Assembly (NCBI GenBank): GCA_018241965.1
Contig: JAFECS010000015.1
Location: 41,586-105,585, forward strand
Length of the DNA stretch: 64,000 nucleotides
Reading direction: 5' to 3'
Source: Pseudomonadota bacterium
GTDB taxonomy: Bacteria > Pseudomonadota > Gammaproteobacteria > Berkiellales > Berkiellaceae
Of the stretch, positions 40,376-48,209 are shown one piece after another. Position 1 is the first letter of the stretch. Each line of letters starts with the position of its first letter. The translations under genes were made by a program, and so were the position numbers. The notes under the pieces were generated by a model. That model had not been told where the DNA came from. It was given only the letters and a program-made list of their open reading frames with translations, and ran no database searches.

Positions 40376-41255
40376 AAAATTTTCAATTAAAAAAAATCCA
40401 GATTACGGCTTTTATCAAGTTCAGCCTACTCCAACCCAAGCCGAAATTGCAAAATATTATGCTGATGAATTTTATTCAAGCGCTTATCCGCAATTAAATA
40501 ACTCCTCTTTAGAAGTTCAAGAGCGCGATAAAGAATTTAATGATTTACATCGTAGCCAGATGTATCAAAAATTATGTGAGCTTTTAGGTAAAGATCTTAG
40601 CGATTGCAAAGTGCTTGATTTTGGCTGCGGTTGGGGACAAGCACTAAAATACTTTAAATCTAAAGGCGCCGATTGCTATGGCTGTGATCCGGCTATTGAA
40701 GCGGTTGAATATTGTCAACGCCAAGGTTTAAATGTGGTGATGACCCAGATGGCAACTTTAAAGATTTTTAATGACAAAAAATTTGATGTTGTGATGTTGT
40801 TGAATGTATTAGAGCATGTGGCTGATCCGGTGGCCACCATCAGAGAAATTAAAAAAGATATTCTCAAAAAAGATGGCATTTTGGTGGTGGAAGTACCAAA
40901 TGATTATAATGTATTCCAAGAGTGTGCCACCAAGCTTCATAACATAAAGCAATGGTGGGTAGCCCCTCCGGCCCACTTAAATTACTTTAATAAAGATACT
41001 TTAACTTCTTTATTGAATGGCCATGATTTTAAAATTGAATATCTCACAGGATCTTTCCCATTAGAAATGTTTTTACTTTTTGGAGATAACTATATTGGCA
41101 ACCCTACCTTAGGTAGAGAATGTCACCAAAAAAGGGTCGCTTTTGAAATGAATCTTGTGGCTAATGGCTATGAAAAACAATTGCAGGATTTTTATAAAGC
41201 ACTTGCCGAAGTAAACTTAGGCAGACAAATTTTAACTTATGCAAGAAACGTTTAA
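40365..41255 (+). CDS. SAM-dependent methyltransferase (UbiG-like)
   Basis: A 296-aa class I methyltransferase. The SAM-binding motif is 'VLDFGCGWGQALKYF', the acidic strand is 'GCDPAIEAV', and 'VVMLLNVLEHVADP' is motif IV. An N-terminal extension ('YYADEFYSSAYPQ') and the C-terminal 80 residues resemble methyltransferases in polysaccharide clusters. It is likely to methylate a sugar; which one is open. It overlaps the WbqC gene by 11 bases. Confidence 0.85.
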   Translation: MLAEKFSIKKNPDYGFYQVQPTPTQAEIAKYYADEFYSSAYPQLNNSSLEVQERDKEFNDLHRSQMYQKLCELLGKDLSDCKVLDFGCGWGQALKYFKSKGADCYGCDPAIEAVEYCQRQGLNVVMTQMATLKIFNDKKFDVVMLLNVLEHVADPVATIREIKKDILKKDGILVVEVPNDYNVFQECATKLHNIKQWWVAPPAHLNYFNKDTLTSLLNGHDFKIEYLTGSFPLEMFLLFGDNYIGNPTLGRECHQKRVAFEMNLVANGYEKQLQDFYKALAEVNLGRQILTYARNV

Positions 41256-41275
41256 ATAGGGAATAGGATAGCAGC

Positions 41276-42565
41276 ATGAGAATTTTGAATATTGGCGGAG
41301 CAACAGCCATTATAGAGCATGCAGGAAAAAGAATACTTTTTGATCCTTGGATGGACGAAGGCATTTTTCATGGCGCTTGGTATCACTATCCTCCTTCGGC
41401 GGTTAAAATTAAGGATTTGGGCCACTTAGATTATGTATATATTTCTCATATACATGAAGATCATTGCTCAGCAGGAACAATAAAGCATTTAAACGAAGAT
41501 GCTGAAATTATTCTCTTGGATAAAAAGCCTAATTTTGTGGCTAAGTTTTTAGATAATTACCGGTTTAAATTTAAGAAAATACACTTAATCAAGCCCAAAA
41601 CGCCAACTATGATCTTGCCTAATTTGTGCGTAGACATGTTAACAGGGGATCCTGCCAACCCCATGGCATATGCTTTAGATTCAACTTTAATATTGAAATG
41701 GGATGATTTTGTTTTAGTCAATGCGAATGACTGTATACCCTATAAAGATGGCTTAGATTACATTTTATCAACTTATCAACATATTGATTTTGCGCTTTTA
41801 CCGTATGGTGGAGGCTCGGGGTATCCATCTTGTTATTTGAATTTAACTGATGAAGAGAAAATACAAGAGAAAGAGAGAATATTAAAAGGCAGGTTAGAAT
41901 CATTTGTTAATAATGTTAATTATTTGAAACCTAAATATGTAATGCCATTTGCCGACCAATATCTGGTGGCAGGAAATCGCTCACATCTAAATAAGTATAT
42001 ATCACACGCTGTGTCCCCGGGCGTTGTGGAAGACTATATCAAGGGTAAAGAATTTAAAAGCAATCTCTTGCTGCTTAATTCAGGTCAAACCTTTGACTTT
42101 AACGAAGGCGAAAAAATACCGAATGTCTCTTATAAAAAACATACGGATGAAGATAGAGAATCGTACATCCGTAGTTTAAAAGAGATCAAATATGACTATG
42201 AGCATTTTGCTTTAAATCCCGCAGTACCATTAGATAGATTAGTCAATTTTGCAAGAGCAAGGCTTTGGAAGATGCAACAGCAAAATGACTATTGTCCAGA
42301 TTTTAAATTATATTTAGACGCCAATGATAGCGAACGACGTTTTTGTATCAATATGCTTAATGATACTGCCGAGGAAATATCCTTTAGTAAAGCGTGCGAG
42401 AAGCCATACTTGCGTATCGCTGTTCCAGATACTTTGCTGATGATGCTTTTAGTGGGCCATGTCTCATGGAACATTGCCGATGCGGCATTATTTTTAGATT
42501 ACGAACGTGTGCCAAACATTTATGATGGCAAGATATACGAATATTTGAATTATTTAAGGGTTTAG
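41276..42565 (+). CDS. Metallo-beta-lactamase-fold protein resembling CMP-sialate hydroxylase (CMAH) without Rieske domain
   Basis: A 429-aa protein. The metal motif H58-x-H60-x-D62-H63 is in 'YISHIHEDHCS'. Its N-terminal 'GKRILFDPWMD', 'HYPPSAV' and 'YISHIHEDH' parallel the CMAH stretches 'FDPWL', 'HEPPSDW' and 'YISHLHSDH'. Further on, 'NANDC' (149-153), 'GGGSGYPS' (178-185) and 'PKYVMPFADQYL' match CMAH 'NTVDC', 'GGASGFP' and 'PRIYCPFAGYF'. CMAH hydroxylates the N-acetyl group of CMP-Neu5Ac using an N-terminal Rieske 2Fe-2S domain. Here that domain is absent and the chain starts at the MBL fold. Immediate neighbours are a methyltransferase and pseI. Similarity is from remembered CMAH sequence, not a search. 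Confidence 0.75.
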   Translation: MRILNIGGATAIIEHAGKRILFDPWMDEGIFHGAWYHYPPSAVKIKDLGHLDYVYISHIHEDHCSAGTIKHLNEDAEIILLDKKPNFVAKFLDNYRFKFKKIHLIKPKTPTMILPNLCVDMLTGDPANPMAYALDSTLILKWDDFVLVNANDCIPYKDGLDYILSTYQHIDFALLPYGGGSGYPSCYLNLTDEEKIQEKERILKGRLESFVNNVNYLKPKYVMPFADQYLVAGNRSHLNKYISHAVSPGVVEDYIKGKEFKSNLLLLNSGQTFDFNEGEKIPNVSYKKHTDEDRESYIRSLKEIKYDYEHFALNPAVPLDRLVNFARARLWKMQQQNDYCPDFKLYLDANDSERRFCINMLNDTAEEISFSKACEKPYLRIAVPDTLLMMLLVGHVSWNIADAALFLDYERVPNIYDGKIYEYLNYLRV

Positions 42566-42567
42566 TA

Positions 42568-43617
42568 ATGACAATTATTATTGAGAATAGAAAAATAGGC
42601 GCTGGCAACAAGCCATTTATTATTGCAGAAATGTCTGCTAATCATGAGCAATCTTTAGAAAAGGCCTTGGAAATTGTTGATAGGGTTGCTAAATCAGGCG
42701 CAGATGCGATTAAGCTTCAAACCTTAAAGCCAGAAAATATAACTTTAGATGTTAGCTCAGAAGATTTTTATATTACGGACGAAAAAAATATTTGGAGTGG
42801 CCAAACCTTATATGAACTATATCAAAAGGCTTATTTACCCTGGGAATGGCATGGGCCTATATTTGAGCGTGCCCAAAAGCTAGGTTTAGTCTTTTTAAGT
42901 ACACCTTTTGATTTAGAGGCGGTTGATTTTCTGGAAAGCTTAAATGTGCCTTGTTATAAGATTGGTTCTTGTGAAAACCGTGACATCCCGCTAATCAAAA
43001 AGGTTGCTAAAACGGGTAAGCCATTAATCATTTCGACGGGTATGGCCAGTGTTATTGAATTGAGTGAATCTATTCAAGCAGCAAGAGAGGCCGGTTGTAA
43101 AGATATTATTTTGTTAAAATGTACCTGTGCTTATCCATCACAGCCTTCTGAAAGTAATCTTAGAACATTAGAGCACATGAAAAAGTTGTTTAATTGTGAA
43201 GTGGGCATTTCAGATCACTCAGAAGGTATTGGTGTATCTGTAGCCAGTGTTGCCTTAGGTGCTAGCGTTATAGAAAAGCATATTAAGCTTTCAGACGATG
43301 ACACAAGTTTAGATGCTACTTTTTCCTTGACGCCTCAAGAGTTAGGCCAATTAGTTGTGGAAAGCAAGCGCGCTTGGCAGGCTATTGGTGATGTGCAATA
43401 TGGGCCAAGTGAGTCTGAGCTTAACTCACTTAAATATCGTCGCTCCTTATATGTTTGCGAAGATATTAACCAAGGAGAAGTATTTACTGAAAAAAATGTA
43501 AAGTCTATTCGTCCTAGCTTTGGTTTGGCGCCAAAATATTATGAAGTTATCCTTGGTAAAAAAGCGCTTAAACCGCTTAAAAAAGGCGAGGCTTTAAACT
43601 GGGAAGTGGTATCTTAA
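42568..43617 (+). CDS. pseI: Pseudaminic acid synthase
   Basis: A 349-aa NeuB-family synthase. The N-terminal TIM barrel has 'FIIAEMSANHEQSLEKA' and 'DAIKLQTLKP', then 'GLVFLSTPFD' and 'GISDHSEGI'. The last 65 residues form the antifreeze-like SAF domain ('RRSLYVCEDINQGEVFTEKNV'). It condenses the diacetamido sugar with phosphoenolpyruvate to give pseudaminic acid. With pseB, pseC, pseF, pseG and pseH it completes the six-step route. It is two bases behind the MBL gene. Confidence 0.95.
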   Translation: MTIIIENRKIGAGNKPFIIAEMSANHEQSLEKALEIVDRVAKSGADAIKLQTLKPENITLDVSSEDFYITDEKNIWSGQTLYELYQKAYLPWEWHGPIFERAQKLGLVFLSTPFDLEAVDFLESLNVPCYKIGSCENRDIPLIKKVAKTGKPLIISTGMASVIELSESIQAAREAGCKDIILLKCTCAYPSQPSESNLRTLEHMKKLFNCEVGISDHSEGIGVSVASVALGASVIEKHIKLSDDDTSLDATFSLTPQELGQLVVESKRAWQAIGDVQYGPSESELNSLKYRRSLYVCEDINQGEVFTEKNVKSIRPSFGLAPKYYEVILGKKALKPLKKGEALNWEVVS

Positions 43618-45384
43618 ATGAAGATTTTGTTTTTTGCGCCACACGCTGGGATTTGGTCTCATGCTTTTCCAGAGGCTCTTATTGGGCAAGCCCTGCAAAA
43701 CAATAATCATGAAATTGTTTATGTTACCTGTGAGCAGTCATTTAAAAATTTTTGTACTGTCATGGCTGCTTTTGGGTACACCAATGATACAGATAAGCTT
43801 CAAAAGCAAAAGGCGTGTGAACAATGCCAAGCTTATAGCAAGCTGATTGTCAGTGAATTTAACTTCACGCACAAAGCCATTAAAGATTATCTTGATGCAG
43901 ATGATTATCGTACATGTGATAATGCGCTCTCTTCTATCACTCAAGATAACCTTATCGATTTTAAGATAGATGATATTGAAATTGGTCGCCTAACCTTATA
44001 TCAGATCTTACTAGAATATAAAAAAAATACTCTGCAATTCTCTACTGTTGAATGGCAGCGTGTTCAGATTGATTTGTATAATGCTTTAATTTCTTTTTAT
44101 GCCACCAGAAAAATGTTAGCGCAAGAACAGCCAGAGGCTGTTATGGTTTATAACTCTTTATATTCGGTTAACCATATTTTTTCAAAATTAGCTGAAAAAA
44201 ATAATATTAAGCAATATTTTCTTCATGCCGGTGGGAACCTTGCAACGCGCCTTGAAACAATGATTTTAGGTGAAAGTGATGGCTTTAAATACTATCACCA
44301 CCTGTTGAAAAAATGGCATGATTTTAAGCATGTACCCTGCACGGAAAAACTCATCCAAAAGGTAAGTGCGCATCTACTTTCTGTTATCCAGGGTAGTAGT
44401 ATATTTTCCTATTCGCAAGGGGTGAGCACGGCGCAGGTTGATATTCGCGCATATTTTAATATAGCACCTACGCAAAAACTAATATTAGCGACAATGAGCA
44501 GTAATGATGAAAGATATGCTGCTGGTATTGTTAAAGCGTATAAACAGAGTAACGAAGTATTATTTGCAGATCAAATTAGTTGGCTCACAGAAGTAATTGA
44601 GTATGTAAAACAAAGATCAGATCTGTTTTTGTTAATCAGAGTCCATCCAAGGGAGGTTCCCAACAGAAGGGAGTCTATTACCTCTGAGAACTACAGTAAA
44701 ATTGTTAATTTATTTAAAGAGTTGCCAAGCAACGTCAAAATCAATTGGCCTGAAGATAATATCTCTTTATACCATTTGGCCCAGGAAACTGATTTGTGTT
44801 TGAATTCCTGGTCAAGTGCCGGTAAAGAGCTTAGCGCACTTGGGGTGCCGGTATTGCTTTATTCAGCTGAAATTCAAGTTTATCCGCCGGATATCAACTA
44901 TGTGGGGGAAACCCGAGAAGCCTATTTTGGCTTATGGGATAAAATATTATCTCAGGGGTGGGATTTTGAAAGAATTAGAAAAGTATTCAGATGGTATGCT
45001 TTTGAATATTTTAGAACCACTTTAGATTTATCAGACAGTTTTAAAATTACAACAAGTGGCAAAGTAAATACGTATTATAAAAAAATAATGCGTTTTATGG
45101 ACAGCACCTTTATACAAAAACAAGATTGCCATAAAAGAAAGTTGCATTTAAAGGTTGAGCCCATCATTAATGATATTATTGAAAACAGGCACAGCTCAAT
45201 CCTTGATATATTAGAAAATTTGGAAATAGAAACTATTTCGCTTGAGGAAGAAACGCATCACTTAAAGAATTACATCGGTAAAATATTTTCTGTATTAATG
45301 AAAAATAATACTAAAGAGACTCCGGTGGTAAGACACTTCAAAAAATTCATGGAAGCACAAGAGAAGCACTATGTCGAAGGATAA
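43618..45384 (+). CDS. Glycosyltransferase-like protein, probable GT-B fold
   Basis: A 588-aa cytoplasmic protein. The N-terminus 'KILFFAPHAGIWSHAFPEALIGQAL' is like GT-B transferases. A second Rossmann-like half has 'FLLIRVHPRE' and 'LCLNSWSSAGKELSALGVPVLLYS', the pattern seen in capsule polysaccharide and CDP-glycerol-type transferases. Four Cys between about 60 and 75 are few for a metal site and may be chance. A C-terminal helical tail follows. It probably transfers a sugar of this operon, perhaps the nonulosonic acid; the donor is not known. Confidence 0.65.
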   Translation: MKILFFAPHAGIWSHAFPEALIGQALQNNNHEIVYVTCEQSFKNFCTVMAAFGYTNDTDKLQKQKACEQCQAYSKLIVSEFNFTHKAIKDYLDADDYRTCDNALSSITQDNLIDFKIDDIEIGRLTLYQILLEYKKNTLQFSTVEWQRVQIDLYNALISFYATRKMLAQEQPEAVMVYNSLYSVNHIFSKLAEKNNIKQYFLHAGGNLATRLETMILGESDGFKYYHHLLKKWHDFKHVPCTEKLIQKVSAHLLSVIQGSSIFSYSQGVSTAQVDIRAYFNIAPTQKLILATMSSNDERYAAGIVKAYKQSNEVLFADQISWLTEVIEYVKQRSDLFLLIRVHPREVPNRRESITSENYSKIVNLFKELPSNVKINWPEDNISLYHLAQETDLCLNSWSSAGKELSALGVPVLLYSAEIQVYPPDINYVGETREAYFGLWDKILSQGWDFERIRKVFRWYAFEYFRTTLDLSDSFKITTSGKVNTYYKKIMRFMDSTFIQKQDCHKRKLHLKVEPIINDIIENRHSSILDILENLEIETISLEEETHHLKNYIGKIFSVLMKNNTKETPVVRHFKKFMEAQEKHYVEG

Positions 45385-46399
45385 ATTACTATATTTGAGG
45401 CTGATGAAACGAACAATATTAGATATCCCTAAACTCACTTGGGGGTTTATTGTTTACTTTGTTAAAAAAACAACGCCCAAAAGTGCGCATCAAAGTTTGA
45501 TTAATCTTTTTTGTTTAACCGGTGGGTTATCTAATAGTGTTATCTCAGCGGTGATATCACTTATCCATCGACCCTATCGTGACATTCAGCCCAAAGGGGT
45601 GTTAGGCAACTTTACTGAAAATGATTTAAATAAAATCAATCAAAAGCTAAATGAAGATGGTTATTATATCTTTGAGCAAAGATTATCAGACGAATTATGT
45701 GATCAATTATTAGCTTATGCTTATTCAGAGCCAGCTTATATTCGCGGTGATAGAATAAAAGAAAGCCGTAAGGAAGTTTATCATCCTGATTCACCGCTTG
45801 CGGTGCGCTATGACTATGAAGAGCGATTGCTAATAGAAAATAGGGAAGTTCAGCAATTAATCACCGATCCCTCCATTATTAGTGTTGCTCAAAAATATCT
45901 TAATACCAAACCAGTTTTAGATGTTATTGGCATGTGGTGGCACACCGCCTATCAAAAAGAGCCCGATTCCTCTGCGGCTCAATTTTTTCACTTTGATATG
46001 GATAGGATAAAGTGGCTTAAATTTTTTATATACCTTACCGATGTGGGTGATGAAAACGGCCCGCATGCTTTTGTAAAGGGCTCACATAAAAACCGCGGTA
46101 TACCTTCGCACTTACGTCTACAAGGGTACGCCAGGCTCTCTGATGAAGAGATAAATTTGGCTTATAAAAGAGAAAAAGTAATACACCATACGGCTAAAAG
46201 AGGAACCGTGATAGCAGAAGATACCCGCGGTTTACATAAGGGCCAACATGTAGAACGTGGCGATAGATTGGTGCTGCAACTTCAATTTAGTAATCACTTA
46301 TTTGGGGCTTATTATCCCAAATGCAAAATTCATCATTTTTCTGATGTGGCGATTAAGACAATAAGCGCCTATCCCAGAATATACAGTAATTATACTTAA
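45371..46399 (+). CDS. Phytanoyl-CoA dioxygenase (PhyH)-family Fe(II)/2-oxoglutarate oxygenase
   Basis: A 342-aa PhyH-family protein. The iron triad is H207-x-D209 ('FFHFDMDR') and H289 ('GLHKGQ'), with R299 ten residues later for 2-oxoglutarate binding. The ligand spacing fits an active enzyme. PhyH relatives hydroxylate sugars and small molecules in biosynthetic clusters. It overlaps the upstream GT gene by 14 bases, so it belongs to the operon. The substrate could be a sugar of the glycan. Confidence 0.83.
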   Translation: MSKDKLLYLRLMKRTILDIPKLTWGFIVYFVKKTTPKSAHQSLINLFCLTGGLSNSVISAVISLIHRPYRDIQPKGVLGNFTENDLNKINQKLNEDGYYIFEQRLSDELCDQLLAYAYSEPAYIRGDRIKESRKEVYHPDSPLAVRYDYEERLLIENREVQQLITDPSIISVAQKYLNTKPVLDVIGMWWHTAYQKEPDSSAAQFFHFDMDRIKWLKFFIYLTDVGDENGPHAFVKGSHKNRGIPSHLRLQGYARLSDEEINLAYKREKVIHHTAKRGTVIAEDTRGLHKGQHVERGDRLVLQLQFSNHLFGAYYPKCKIHHFSDVAIKTISAYPRIYSNYT

Positions 46400-46408
46400 G
46401 GAATGAAA

Positions 46409-47221
46409 ATGGAAGTAAAAGGCCTAGATAAAGTTAAAAAGATTTCAGAGCTTGGCTATATTGCCTTAAGACGCCCCTTTATTAAAAGAGGCAAGGTAAC
46501 TGTTCAAAATGAATATGAGAATGGTTGGAAGGCCTATAGTGATATTCTTGAAAGGATGGATTCATTAGAATCCTGGTTATATCTTAAAGGGGTAGAAGAT
46601 CAACCTTTGTTATGTAATGTTGATGGAAAGATTTCTTTTGCTCAAGTTAACATGCCGGAGTTTAATCGAAACCATTTAATGAAGTGCATAGAGAGTAATT
46701 TTAAAAATATAACCTCTATCACAGAATTTGGCAGTGGTTTGGGAAGAAATTTGCTTTACATTAAAAGTAGATTCCCACACATCCAATGTTATGGCTATGA
46801 GCTTTGTGAAAATGGCGTGATGATTGCCAACAGAGCAAAAGAAAAATTTGGTCTTGATGTGCAGTATAGCCAGCTAGACTTTATTAACGATGGCAGCGAA
46901 AAATATATTTTTCCAAAAACAGATATCGCTTTCACAATGTATGCACTTGAGCAGATCCCTTTAAAAAGTGATATTGCAATAAGTCATATTTTAAGCAGAG
47001 TGAATATGGGATCTATACATATTGAACCTGTTGTTGAAAATTATCCTATGACCCTAAGAGGCGTTATAGGCAGAATTGATCATTGGAAAATTGATTATTT
47101 AAGAAATTTTGAAACTAATTTAAGAAAAATCCCAAACATTACTTTTTCAAAACAGCTTATTCCAACGTCACATAATCCTTTAATGTATCCTTCGATTTAT
47201 TGCATTAAAAAGATGGGCTAA
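46409..47221 (+). CDS. SAM-dependent methyltransferase
   Basis: A 270-aa methyltransferase. The SAM loop is 'ITEFGSGLGRNLLYI', the acidic residue is in 'CYGYELCENGV', and the later 'FTMYALEQIP' is motif IV. The ATG at 46409 has AAGGA six bases upstream; an in-frame ATG at 46403 would lie too close to it. It is distinct from the other methyltransferases in the window. It lies between PhyH and the acyltransferase. Confidence 0.78.
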   Translation: MEVKGLDKVKKISELGYIALRRPFIKRGKVTVQNEYENGWKAYSDILERMDSLESWLYLKGVEDQPLLCNVDGKISFAQVNMPEFNRNHLMKCIESNFKNITSITEFGSGLGRNLLYIKSRFPHIQCYGYELCENGVMIANRAKEKFGLDVQYSQLDFINDGSEKYIFPKTDIAFTMYALEQIPLKSDIAISHILSRVNMGSIHIEPVVENYPMTLRGVIGRIDHWKIDYLRNFETNLRKIPNITFSKQLIPTSHNPLMYPSIYCIKKMG

Positions 47222-47222
47222 T

Positions 47223-48209
47223 ATGAAATCTATTGCTAAGACACTTTATAATCTCACTTTAAATAAATTGCATTTATACCGTCACTTGGTTAATAAAATG
47301 AGATTTAAAGGGCTTTCCATTGAACCTAGTGCTTTAATGCATGTAGAAGGTGACATTCACTATGGAAGGCATAGCCTAATTAATCTAGGTGCCAACATTA
47401 TAGTTCCCGAGGGTAGTAAATTAGTCTTAGGCAATAACAATTACATAGGACGCTATGTCGAGATTGGGCCTACGCATTGCATAAAAATTGGTGATTACAC
47501 CTCTTTGCAAGATAGATGTATATTAGTTGGTGATATAGAAGTAGGCAGATATTGTTTATTTTCATTGAATGTGCTGATCGCTTCGGGCAAACATTGCTTT
47601 GATCGAAAGCCGCATTACCTAATTCGTGATCAAGATGAATTGTTCCTTTCTGAACAATACCAACAAAATAAACTATCTAAAAAAGTTATCATTGAAGATG
47701 ATTGTTGGATAGGGGTTAATGTTGTCATTATGCCTGGTGTACGGATTGGAAAGGGAAGTATTATTGGGGCCAATTCAGTGGTTACAAAAGATATTCCTCC
47801 TTATAGTGTAGCGGTGGGTGCCCCTGCCTGTGTTGTGAAACAACGCCTTGAATTTATGCCACCCCAAGAATTATGTTATTCAAGGGAGTTAGATTATCCT
47901 TACTTTTATTCGGGCTTTGAAATTTCTGCACACGAAAGGCAAAATGCTTTACCTTTTGAGGGATTTTTTACTAAGCAGGAATTTGAACTAGCTTTAAATA
48001 CCCAAGGGTACAGTAAAATAGCCCTGATGGTGAAATCAACTGATTCAGATTGCTCCTTGTCTTATAATGGTGAAAGCAAAGTGGTTGGTAGTCAATTTAG
48101 TAAAATTGTATTTGATCTTTCTCAAAGTAAGAGCAATCTTTTAAATTTTAATAATAATTCAGAAAATAGAAATGCTAAATTAGTGTTACAAAAGGCCTGG
48201 GTAGAATGA
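47223..48209 (+). CDS. Left-handed beta-helix acyltransferase (hexapeptide repeat)
   Basis: A 328-aa protein. Residues about 40-205 form hexapeptide repeats, ending with the classical 'CWIGVNVVIMPGVRIGKGSIIGANSVVTKDIPPYSVAVGAPACVVKQR' type motif and the likely catalytic His in 'SGKHCF'. The C-terminal 120 residues are a separate domain without a recognised motif. The enzyme is of the WbbJ/CAT-like O- or N-acetyltransferase group. It could decorate a sugar from this operon, or supply the acetyl step missing from the dTDP-3-amino sugar genes further on. Confidence 0.8.
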   Translation: MKSIAKTLYNLTLNKLHLYRHLVNKMRFKGLSIEPSALMHVEGDIHYGRHSLINLGANIIVPEGSKLVLGNNNYIGRYVEIGPTHCIKIGDYTSLQDRCILVGDIEVGRYCLFSLNVLIASGKHCFDRKPHYLIRDQDELFLSEQYQQNKLSKKVIIEDDCWIGVNVVIMPGVRIGKGSIIGANSVVTKDIPPYSVAVGAPACVVKQRLEFMPPQELCYSRELDYPYFYSGFEISAHERQNALPFEGFFTKQEFELALNTQGYSKIALMVKSTDSDCSLSYNGESKVVGSQFSKIVFDLSQSKSNLLNFNNNSENRNAKLVLQKAWVE

